DNA of 24,909 nt from Parachlorella kessleri (lineage: Eukaryota > Chlorophyta > Trebouxiophyceae > Chlorellales > Chlorellaceae). The notes below the pieces were generated by a model. The model saw only the letters and a program-made list of their open reading frames with translations. It made no database searches and had not been told where the DNA came from. The stretch is taken from positions 1 through 24,909 of the forward strand of contig BBXU01001710.1 in NCBI GenBank assembly GCA_001598975.1, given 5' to 3'. Below are positions 1 through 8,799 of the stretch, piece after piece. The translations under genes and the position numbers were made by a program. Position 1 is the first letter of the stretch. Every line of letters begins with the position of its first letter.

Positions 1-954
1 GCCACCGCCGCCTGCAGCACCTCCAGGCGGCAGTGCAGCAGGTACACCACGTGCCGCAACCCCCCGGTCCATCAGGGCATCCACCACCGAGGGTATCAGA
101 TCCAGCAGGCAGAACATCTCCACGCCATGCTCCTTCAGGGACAGAGCCTCCGCAATCAGGCCCAGGGGGGAGGCAAAGTCAGGCTCCAGGACAAGGGCTT
201 TACGCCCTCGCACCTGCAGCCACCATGCCAGCAGAGGCACATAACACACCAGAAGCTGTGTTACGCAAGGTCCATTTGCAGTGGGGTCCTCAGCTGCACA
301 ACCATCCCCGGGGCGATGGGGGGTCTATTTGGGGTACCAGCGCCTTGCGGGCCCCAAACCCTGGCAGCCGCCTTGCCAGCTGTTTCCCAGCAACTTGCAG
401 ATTTGGGTCTCATAAGACACATGATCCCATCCCTTCCCAAGGTACGTAAATACCTTCACTGCAGTTGAACTGGCTGGCACAGGGATCAAGGGATAGTCTT
501 GTACAGGGAAAACTTGTTTGTTGAGGGGTGAGAAGTTCTGGCTAAAAGTATATTGTTAACCTGATAAGCAAGCAAAGCCGCTGTCCCTTGCGTGAGGGCA
601 GCGGCGTAGGAGTACCACGGGCCACACAAGTACAGGCAACAATAGAATGCCAGGTCACGCATAAGAACCTCAGCGTGGCAGAACTGGCTCGCAGGGGCTA
701 CTGCTGCCGAGGTGACCACTCACCGAGTCAAGCAAGTCCAGCAGGGACCGCCTAGCCGAGTCCCTGCAGAGTGTGGGGGGCTCGTCGTCTGGCTGTGCCA
801 AGAAGATCAAGTGCCTCCTTGAGAGTGCCATAGCCGAGGCTCAAGGGAAGGATGGCTGTCTTGCTGTGAGCCGAGAGTGCAGGGAGGGGTGGCCGTACCT
901 GATCTGCTTCAGGGGGAACGCTCCCTTATCCAGCGTCGGCACATACTTCTGCAT
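1..954 (-). CDS. VPS33: VPS33-like Sec1/Munc18 vacuolar sorting protein, N-terminal part
   Basis: Partial gene; the C-terminus lies beyond the left edge. Exons read on the minus strand: 954-899, 763-724 and 213-1, with donors GTACGG and GTGAGT and acceptors CTGCAG. The start is the ATG at 954. The joined protein reads through FPLKQIRDSARRSLLDLLDS, then VRGRKALVLEPDF, then PLGLIAEALSLKEHGVE, which is the conserved opening of VPS33 (basic helix, RG-K-LV-D, then PLGLIA..LLKEHGVE). VPS33 is the Sec1/Munc18 subunit of the HOPS and CORVET tethering complexes at late endosomes and vacuoles. The two introns are 135 and 510 bases. In exon 3 a run of six C (60-65 on the plus strand) puts the following LRHVVYLLHCRLEVLQAAV out of frame by one base, so the copy is frameshifted as sequenced. 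The start lies 317 bases from the divergent fibrillin gene. Confidence 0.82.
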
Positions 955-1271
955 GGCCGCGTTGCACGCCGGACAAAGTCGGGGCGTGGAAGCCTAGGTT
1001 GTCATGATCGAAAGGTGTAATGAGTATCACACAGATGAACCTCAGACTTCACATTTGGAGAGTTACATACATGATCGCTGCATAAGCGCAAGCGCAAGCG
1101 ATGTACGCAGCCTCTTCTGCACCCAAGGCAAGTGTTTTTTGCGCTTCCAGCCTGGCGCTCAGCATGGGGAGCAGAGCAGTCACTGCTGAAGATAGATGTC
1201 AATGTCAACAATGTGGACTCAACATCGTTCATGGAAATTGTTTCCCACATCGACGGATCGTAAAGTTGGGC
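955..1271. promoter_or_regulatory. Shared 5' region between divergent VPS33 and fibrillin genes
   Basis: This stretch separates the two outward-facing start codons at 954 (minus) and 1272 (plus), so it must hold both 5' leaders and promoters. I see no clear TATA box or named motif. Short open frames cross it but show no family similarity or splice support. The role as a bidirectional promoter is inferred from layout only. Confidence 0.4.
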
Positions 1272-2645
1272 ATGGCTTGCACAACACTCACCCGCCAGTC
1301 CAGGACTCTGCCCACAGCTCCCGTTGTGGCGGCACATAACGGCAGGGCCATACGCAGCCGGCTCGCACCTAAGCAACCACTCAGGGTTCAGGCAGCCAGC
1401 AGCACTGGCAGCCTAGATACAGCTGCTCCCCTTTCAACAGTACTGCGGGCAGCTGAGACAAAGGATGTGCCGCCAGAGCAGGTCGTAGCTGCCCTAGAAC
1501 AGCTTGAAGCAGAGCATGCCAAGTCCTCTCTAGTGGAAGGTGTGGCTAACTGCCTGACACCCACAAAGCTGATTATCAACCACCGGGAAAGCCCCGCTGG
1601 TGCTGGCTGCTGTGCCTCAAAACACATAGACTTTGTTCCTCAAAACTATATTTGTGGTCCTAAGTCCAGTAGATAACGGAGACTGCATACAATCAAAGCA
1701 TCATAGAAGCAGCCGTCTTATACCTTGCCTGTGCAGGGTTCCCAGCTGCCCTGGATGGCACCTGGCGCCTGGTTTTTGCCAGCCCTGGGCCTCCCGTCAT
1801 CAAAGCATGGCAGTACATCCCAGTCATTGGTGAGTATGACCCCCAGCATCCCAGGCAGGGAGTTTGTGCAAGGAGACTCGTGGGGGGGAGCCCTGGCATG
1901 CAAGGGACAGCAGGGAATGGTTGTTGCATGAAACAAGCAGGGAGCGAGTGATGCAACTGAAAGCGAACCTGATGTGACGAGCGTGGCATATGCTGAAAGG
2001 AGATTTCTGGGTTGGTCGGACTTCGAATAGACATGATGCCTGTACAGCGATTTGTGCACTGAAGGCGCGGGTGGAACATGGCCCTTAAGCTACAAGTGCC
2101 AGATGGCTGTGGTGCTACTGTGCCGCAGAAGACGCCGTGATTGATGTGAAAGCAGGGACCATATCGCTCGTAGGCGTCCTGGGCCCCCTGCGCAACTCGT
2201 AAGTGACACTTTGTATGGACTGAGACACTTATTGAATAAGCAGCGCTGGGACTTGAGCCCTTGTCGGCTCCCACTTGAATGGACGTGTCTTTGCCATCTC
2301 GCCTAACAAGCTCATGCTAAGGCCAGCTCAGCTGTCTCAGGCAGCGGTGCGCAGTTGCTCCCAACTGACTCCTGAGTAGACTAGAGCCAGTCCTGCATGC
2401 TTGGTGATTGTCGCCGCAGGTTTTCTGGCAAGTGCCGCTTCGAGTCAGACCCAGCCACTGGCGCCTACAACATGGTGTTTGGCTGGAGCAGCCTGGAAAC
2501 CACTCTCTTCAGCTGGCGATCAGTGAGGGAGCTGACGTTCAAGGAGAAAACCTACTCATTCTTCACCCTCCAGGGTGACTTGGCTCTCTCTAACAGCAGC
2601 GCCACTGGAGGAAAGACTCTCATGTACCGGGTGGGTGGCCAGTGA
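1272..2645 (+). CDS. Plastid lipid-associated protein (PAP/fibrillin family)
   Basis: Four exons: 1272-1539, 1737-1829, 2129-2198 and 2420-2645, with donors GTGTGG, GTGAGT and GTAAGT and CAG acceptors; all phases fit and give 218 residues. The N-terminus (MACTTLTRQSRTLPTAPVV, rich in Ser, Thr, Arg and Ala, few acids) looks like a chloroplast transit peptide, perhaps cut near RVQAA around residue 41. Next comes an acidic helix (VVAALEQLEAEH) and the family hallmark LDGTWRLVFASPG at the exon 1/2 join region, then the lipocalin-like strands with FSGKCRFESD and YNMVFGWSS. PAP/fibrillin proteins coat plastoglobules or sit in stroma and thylakoids, binding lipids and protecting photosystem II under stress. 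Which of the plant subfamilies this belongs to I cannot tell. The ending YRVGGQ before TGA is plausible, but a further exon after CGG/GTGGGT cannot be excluded. Confidence 0.82.
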
Positions 2646-2724
2646 TGGTTGCAAAGGGGTGTAGGGCGGTAGGATGTCTTGCTTAATGCTTTCAGGAAAT
2701 GCGAACGAAGATGATAAGGATGAA

Positions 2725-2822
2725 CTGTACTGAGAGCTGGAGGCTCTTATTATCATGGGTGGCAGGTAGTGCAAAGAGGGTGGAGACAAGAGTATAGCTG
2801 TACTGAGGGCTGGAGGCTCTTA
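2725..2822. repeat. Two 25-base near-identical direct repeats, 73-base spacing
   Basis: The copies at 2725-2749 and 2798-2822 differ by one base (CTGTACTGAG A/G GCTGGAGGC plus CTCTTA as read). Between them lies the sequence CATGGGTGGCAGGTAGTGCA (2754 onward), which recurs near 19359. The arrangement looks like a decayed minisatellite or a remnant of a dispersed repeat. Confidence 0.6.
2754..2775 (+). repeat. Dispersed repeat core, copy 1
   Basis: Twenty-two bases beginning CATGGGTGGCAGGTAGTGCA are identical to 19359-19380. Similarity extends a little on both sides (TATTA before and AGGG after), and both copies lie next to diverged CTG/ACTG-rich tandem sequence. Confidence 0.55.
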
Positions 2823-3099
2823 GACTCTGGTCCACGGTTGCTTGAGCTGGGTTCGACAGGGCGGCATGCCACGTATGCTCTAGGATGTTTTGATGACCGT
2901 AGCAGATAGGTTTCGTCAGTGGCAATGGTTTTGGTGCTGCGAAGCAGGGTAGTAGAGGCAATCACAAGAGTGCCAAGGGTTTGATGGCTTCAGCCAGATT
3001 CCATTCATACAGAGCCACTTCACAAATTACTCACGTGCATCCCATCTTATTTACCTCTGCAGTAGGCTAGCATGACAGTGCCAATAGGTGCGGCTTGGC

Positions 3100-3104
3100 T
3101 TACA
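3100..3104 (-). terminator. Candidate UGUAA polyadenylation signal for XPA gene
   Basis: TTACA on the plus strand reads TGTAA on the minus strand, about 200 bases past the XPA stop codon. TGTAA is the usual poly(A) signal in Chlamydomonas and relatives. A five-base match alone is weak evidence. Confidence 0.35.
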
Positions 3105-3307
3105 CACCCATGCTCATGCCATGAGAGCGGACACTGCATTTAAACTGTGCTATCATCTCCCCATCACTAGCGGGAGGGAAGCTGAAGTCGGCGCTCCTAG
3201 CTCCTCTGCTACCCAACTTGAGCACGCTCACAAGTCATGCCGTTGTGCTATCCCGGATTCAAGCCAACGGCTGCTGTTGGATGTCCCCTCCCCCAACACT
3301 GCACCCC

Positions 3308-5009
3308 TCAAATCTCCTCGACCTCCACCACTGCCGCGGCAATCTGCTGCTGCAAAGCCTGCTGCTGCGCCACCACCCGCCGGGCCTCCTCCTCCTGCAC
3401 TTAGAGCAAGTGCCTACTGTGTTGTCACATGCACCACTGCGGTGTCATAGATGGTCGAGGTAAATGCCTTGCTGGCTCCTGCTCACCACCACCCAGCTGC
3501 TCACCCTGGATCCGCTGCTGAACGGCCCTGGGTGAAAGTCTGCCGCCTTTGCAGCAGCAACGGCTGTTCATGCCAAAACGCCTCTTCAGACACAGACCCA
3601 CTCGTGCGTCTCTACGTCAACTGCCAAGGAGGAAAGCCGCAGTTACGCAAGCTGTCTGTTCCACATATATTCAGAGTTGTGCATGTGCATTTTGACATTG
3701 AAGTTGTGCTGCCGGCCTCCTGACACATGCACCACCCGCACCTCCATCCTGCGCTTGAAGCGGTCACGCTGCTCAGCTTCCACCTCCTCCTTTCTTTTCT
3801 GGCCCTCCCGCTTCTGCATCATGGCAGGTATGGCAACCTTTCATTTCCTATAGGCACATTCAACATCGTAGCCTGCCAGTCAGTTGTTCGGCCTTGCATA
3901 CCCGGACCTATGCGCTGTAAAGGGGGCCGCTTTAAGCATATGTATAATCGCCCTCCCCCAGGCCGCCGCTGGTGATGCACCCTGCTTGCTCTGCCCACAA
4001 GGTGGCCATGTAGTGCTGCCACTTAGTCCCCGGCCATTCCAATATGTCAGCGGGCATCCTATTAGATCCTGTCTTATACCACCCCCATGCCATCCATCTT
4101 GCATATAGCATGCATGTGCCCTGCTTGCCTTGATCCTCTCTTGCAGCTTATGGTCCAGCAGGCGCTGCTGGTGCTCTTCCAGCCCCTCCGCCCCGCCATG
4201 CTTCTCGTGGCTCACCGCCTCCACCTGCAGTTAATCCATGTGAGAGGAATGCACCCCTCACGTTGCAGCGATCAAGCAGTGCGCAGTCCGCGAAGCCCCT
4301 GTGCAACACCCACAAAACATGACAGGGAAGGCCAGGGTGACAACGGTAGACTCACGTGAGCAAGGGGAGGGTTCACCAGTGCAGCGCCCCCATGGCCGCA
4401 TTATGCAGGCTCGAGCCGTGCAAGGATGCAACTCCTTCACCCAGCGAGCGTCCACCTGCGACTGCATGTACAGGTGCATCTGCTGCCAGTCCTTCTTATG
4501 GGGGTTGGCCTTCCGCAGGCTCCCTAGCTTCCTCAGGTCGTTGTCGGTCACGTAGTACCGCTGCTTGGCAGTCGTCTGGGCGCAGCATCGACAACAGGTG
4601 GGAGACGTTGGTTTGGGGATGGGTGGAGGCTTGGAAGAGGAGGGGTTGTGCATACTCCAGCCAGGAAGCAACTCAGTTGGCCCTTCACTGCCAGCTGGAA
4701 GGTGCGCTACTCCCCAGGCGATTGCACCATGTGCTTGCTAGGCACGTGTCTTGCCATGTCATGTGCTGCTCCTCCCTCTGCACTCGCACGCCGCGAAGAT
4801 CTAAAAGAAGAGCAACACACCTTGCTGACGAGGGGCTCCTCACGCTTGCACTGGTTGCACAGTCGCACCCCAAAGGCCTCCAGCCACTCCTGGTTCCAGG
4901 TCAAGCTGCTGCACCGAGTGCAGCCTGGCCTGGTTGCCTGCTGCTGCTGTTGCTGGCGTGGCTGTTGTGGTCGGACCTCATCACCCTCCACAAAGAAGCC
5001 TCCAGACAT
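3308..5009 (-). CDS. XPA: XPA/Rad14-type nucleotide excision repair protein
   Basis: Five exons on the minus strand: 5009-4821, 4575-4441, 4224-4129, 3813-3742 and 3394-3308, all joined in phase 0, giving 192 residues. A zinc finger C30-x2-C33-x17-C51-x2-C54 has exactly the XPA spacing. It is followed by the XPA DNA-binding core: AKQRYYVTDNDL, KANPHKKDWQQMHLYMQSQV, then a long charged helix (exons 3-5). The N-terminus MSGGFFVEGDE resembles the GGGF-plus-acidic motif by which human XPA binds ERCC1. XPA verifies DNA damage and organises the excision complex in the nucleus. Compared with human XPA (273 residues), the protein lacks the long N-terminal arm and the CxxC-bearing TFIIH-binding tail. 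It has a polyglutamine tract (residues 19-24) instead. The intron after exon 3 uses a GC donor (AAG/GCAAGC). A tiny extra exon near 3500 is conceivable but poorly supported. Confidence 0.85.
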
Positions 5010-5440
5010 CCGGTCCAGCTAGCATGCCTGCCGTGGACCTGTAAAGCCTACACCAACTGCTATATGTAAAAGGAGGAGTGTTCCGGCTATATAGCTGTCT
5101 GAAGGTTCTAGTTCCAAGCGACCATGACCGGTACTCCAGACCACGCAATAGGGGTTGCCAAGGGTCCACGTAGAAGAGGCAAACAATCACATCCGAAGAT
5201 TACACACACTCTCAGCGACATGGTCGTGCGGATGGCTTCCATGGGTCGAAGCGCCCTGTCCTGGGCGCCAGCAGTACGGCCGAGGACAGAACAGCGTTCA
5301 TGGCATGCTCACACTACTCTGGAAATCGACTGTGGGAATCTTATCGCAAGGTACATGGTTACCAGGCTAAGCTTGGAGCTGGAAGAGCTGGCTAGAGGGA
5401 CGATCTGGTCCTTTGCAACTAAGCAATAGTGCAGATTGCA
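5010..5440. promoter_or_regulatory. Shared 5' region between divergent XPA and coiled-coil genes
   Basis: This stretch lies between start codons at 5009 (minus) and 5441 (plus). It contains a 101-codon open frame from a true ATG at 5124 to a TAG ending at 5429, which could be an upstream ORF in the leader of the plus-strand gene or chance. No clear TATA box is visible. Confidence 0.35.
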
Positions 5441-7291
5441 ATGGCTGGTCTCCCACTTCATAGTGCAAAAGGACGCCCCTTGCGCTCTGGCGTGAAGGGC
5501 CTAGTCGCGGTAGTGAGCTTCATGTGTATGCTCTTTCTGTGTGTGGTGTCCCTCATAGTGCTACGCAATACCCAGTCAGAGAACTCAAGTCTCACGGCCA
5601 AGCTTGCAGAGCAAGGTGGGAAATGGCAGGTGCAGTGCCTGGAGCTTGTCATTGCATGATTTAGATCGCTCTAGTCGCTAAGGTCCTTTGAGGTTGCCTT
5701 GTGACTTGTTTCTCACGCAGAGGACACAAACCAGCGGCTGAAGAATAAGATTGAAAAGATCAAGGAGGACGTTGCCAACCTCAGCGAACAGGTGGGTTAG
5801 GTGACTCTCAACCACGGTTGTGCTGGTTGTCTGTAAAAGGTGAGGAAGACGGACTCAGCAGCATTCTTGTAAGGAAAAGTGCACAGTCTCTTCAGAGCTC
5901 AGAGCAAATGTTGGGACTCTGCAAAGGGACAAGCTGGAGTGTTCTCAAGAGGCTACCCCCAGCTGCAGAGACCCTGATCATTCTAATGTGGCTGGCTGCT
6001 TGGCAGGCTAAGAAGCTAATAGAGACCTCCAAGGCAACAGAGTCCGACTTAAAGGCGGCCAAGGAGGAACGTGAGAAGGTTAGTATTCCTAGGTGCTGGA
6101 CTTGTGAACCAGCTTTGGTGTGCCATAACTGGAGGTGGGCTGCTTGATGGGAGCACCAGTGTTGGCTCCTAGTCCCTGCATCTTGGACAGGACTCTCTTG
6201 CTAGTGATATCCCTACTGCCCAATTCTGCCTAGCCTCATTTACCTGGCATCGCTGGGCATATAAAGCAGTAACGAACCACCTCCTGGGTTCTGCGCTTTG
6301 CAGTTATTAATCGACAAGGCTTCTCTTGAGCGGGACCTTGGCGAGGCGAAGGGCAAGGTGTCTGAGGGGGAGGCCTCGCTCAAATCTTCCCAGCAGGAAG
6401 TGTCCTCACTCAAATTGCAGGTAGGGGGCCGCATCTGCTGTGAAAGCCTGCCCTGGGCCGCTGCCCCTGCTGCTGGCATGCTCTGTTGGGCTGCAGTGCC
6501 TCCGTGAACTGCTGCTGCCCGCTTGGTTGCCGTGCTGTACACTGCCTGCTCAGGTGTCACTGGACAACATTGCCAACGACAGAGCCGGCTTCCCTTTGTG
6601 TGGCCTTATTGCTGTGATGTCTCCTCTGCTGCACTACGGATTGTTAGTATGATGAGTCTCATGCACCATTGTTGTATGAGCAGGTTGTTTGCCGGGCGGA
6701 GTACTAGACATGAATGTGGAGCATACAACAACCGGCTGCCTGGCCGCCTGCAGGTATCTCAGCTAGAGAATGACTCTCGTGGGCTGGGCAGCAAAGTGGA
6801 TGATCTCACGGCCAGGCTAGGCACCTGTGAGGTGGGTTGAATGGCATATGGTAGCTAGGAAGACTCTACGGAAACTCTCTCCATCAGTGTATAGATGCAT
6901 GCCTGCTGCCAAACAGTTTTACAACAGCAGCAGCAAGGTGAGAGTGCTGCTCCAGGCAGCCCTCTGCGCACTTGCTGCATGACCCACGTGTGTGACATCA
7001 GCGGGCCTACGACACCACCAGGCATTGTTCGGTGATGTGCATATGCAGACCAAGCTTGGAGCGGCGGAGCAGGCTGCAGCTGCAGCAGCCAAGCAGGCTG
7101 CGGAGGCCACCAAGGCAGCGGAGGCGGCCAGCAAGGGCGCAGCACAGGCGCAGGCGGCCCTGGCAGCAGACCCGGTAGCAACAGCGGTTGGCGCCAACCG
7201 GCAAAGAAAGCTTCCGGATGTGGGAGGTGGGACAGCTGGCGGAGGAGGGGCCACCCAGGAGGCAGGAGGCAAGTGGGCGGGCGGCCTTTAG
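5441..7291 (+). CDS. Single-pass membrane protein with long coiled coil, family unknown
   Basis: Six exons: 5441-5615, 5721-5791, 6007-6078, 6304-6420, 6754-6831 and 7049-7291; phases fit and give 251 residues. A basic N-terminus (residues 1-19, with K10, R12, R15, K19) precedes a hydrophobic segment at about 20-41 (LVAVVSFMCMLFLCVVSLIV). This suggests a signal anchor with the short N-terminus in the cytosol. Residues 45-171 are heptad-like and rich in Lys, Glu, Ser and Leu (for example NQRLKNKIEKIKEDVANLSE), so a coiled coil. Exon 6 encodes an Ala/Lys/Glu repeat stretch (EAASKGAAQAQAALAADP) and a Gly-rich end. I do not recognise the family; Golgi or ER tethers have this architecture. A possible extra exon at 6554 (VSLDNIAND) lacks a matching donor and was left out. 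It is head to head with XPA. Confidence 0.72.
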
Positions 7292-7788
7292 CATGGGGGT
7301 GTTGGCATCTTCCTCCGAGGGAATTTGTGACAGGGAAGGGCAACGGAAGGGCAGCCTGCGTCAGATGTGAAGTGAGGGGCCGCTGCGGGAAGAGGGGGCA
7401 AAGCCATGATACACGGAATGCGCAGGAGTTTTTGCATGGTGGGCGTGCAAGGCATGTCTGGGTAACTGGCACGGCGTGGCGTGATAGTCTTGCAACGGGG
7501 ATCGAGGGAGTGTGGCTTGACGCACGGCTCCGTGGATGTAGGTCTGGATATAGGAGGTAAGCTCTGTTAGGTCGTCACCAAGGCTTTACAATGCGCTGGT
7601 CAAAGATCATATCGTCATTGCCTGTTGGTGCAGGCGGTATTGATGTGGACCAGCTCTGAAGTGAACCTCTGAGCAGACCCAGCCCCTTATTGTATATTGG
7701 TTGGAGCTGGCAAGGCCTGTTACCCTGGGCAGACCGCAACTGTTGAGTATCGTCGTAGAGGAACAAGGAGTTTTACTACGCCGTTCCA

Positions 7789-7793
7789 TGTAA
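7789..7793 (+). terminator. Candidate TGTAA poly(A) signal for coiled-coil gene
   Basis: TGTAA lies about 500 bases after the stop at 7291. The distance is long but within range for green algal 3' UTRs. The match is only five bases. Confidence 0.25.
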
Positions 7794-8235
7794 TGAATTT
7801 CTTTGATTCGCAGCACTGCATGCTCGAATTTGCAGGATGTAGCAGACATGCCGACACTTCGGGGCACTGGCTGTAGTTAGCACCCTTTCTCAAGCTGCAG
7901 CTGCATTACTGGTCGCTCCATTTAGCATGCCTCCCAGATGGCCATACACGATACGCAGCTGATGTCATTGGACTTGGATGACATTACAAGGGCAGGATGA
8001 CTCATCGTGGGTCTGTTGACGACCGTCCAGCCATTCTGACCTGTCTTGACCAGCTTCACGAGCAAGGCAAGTTTAGATTGCCACAAATAGGAGTCACTCC
8101 ACATGCCGGTGCAGGAAGGTCGCCCAGAGTTAGCATTTACCCAAGTCAAGGTTTGTGGGCATAGTACATCCTGGCTTTTTGTTGGCCCCATTTGGGGGAC
8201 TCACGGCAGCATGGTCAGGTGGCGGTACGCTGTTA

Positions 8236-8255
8236 GACTAGACTAGACTAGACTA
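8236..8255 (+). repeat. (GACTA)4 microsatellite
   Basis: Four perfect tandem copies of GACTA, preceded by the partial unit TTA, in the intergenic stretch downstream of AFG1. Confidence 0.85.
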
Positions 8256-8799
8256 CCCAAGTCACAAATACAGCCGAAGCTGGCTTGACAGGCAAGCAGT
8301 TCGTTGCCTCGTGCAATTGTCAATGAAGGAAAAAAGCTGACTGTATGAATGCCAAGGTTCAGTCATTGTACCAGCTGCGGCAACGGAGCAACGATGCCAA
8401 ATGGAGAAAATGGCAAGATCCACGGTCATGTGAGAGCACAAGAAGTGCCTGGATATCAGTTCAAGCGAGGCCAGCCGATGCACGTGTGCAATCCATGCCG
8501 ATCCACTTGTGTGTCCTGACAGAAACACATTGCAGACTGGAAAGAACAAGTCTTGTGGCAAACAGAAGCAGAAACATTACTGACAGGTACCGCTGCCTAA
8601 GAAAAGGTGCTTGCTTCCCAAACGGTCAGCCTGCAAACCTTCCACAGTGTTCACCCCAAAACTTGCCCCTCTGGGAGGTGTTCACCGCTCCCCTACTGCA
8701 CCCCCCTGCCGAATGTGGCCCTCTTATACACACTTCCTGGCACCCAGGGCGCGTTGACCCCGCATGCCTCACAAGCTGCAAGCGCCTCCGCTGGGAACC

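Larger units (their letters stand above)
2646..3307. other. Gene-free stretch between convergent fibrillin and XPA genes
   Basis: It holds the 3' ends of two converging genes. I see no coding exon here. It contains a 25-base unit repeated twice (2725-2749 and 2798-2822) and a 22-base motif found again near 19359. Confidence 0.5.
7292..8799. other. Gene-free stretch between convergent coiled-coil and AFG1 genes
   Basis: About 1.5 kb holding the 3' regions of both converging genes. No exon with splice support or family similarity was found in either strand. Visible items are a TGTAA at 7789-7793 and a short GACTA microsatellite at 8236-8255. Confidence 0.45.

Noticed and set aside
3495..3540. 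Possible 42-base extra XPA exon on the minus strand
   Set aside because: It keeps phase and has a GTGAGC donor, but the acceptor (CAAAG) is poor and the coil joins smoothly without it.
3451..3723. 90-codon Cys-containing plus-strand frame
   Set aside because: It falls inside the last XPA intron on the opposite strand, with no splice or family support.
6554..6620. Possible extra exon of the coiled-coil gene (VSLDNIAND)
   Set aside because: A good CAG acceptor precedes it, but no donor in phase 0 follows within a sensible distance.
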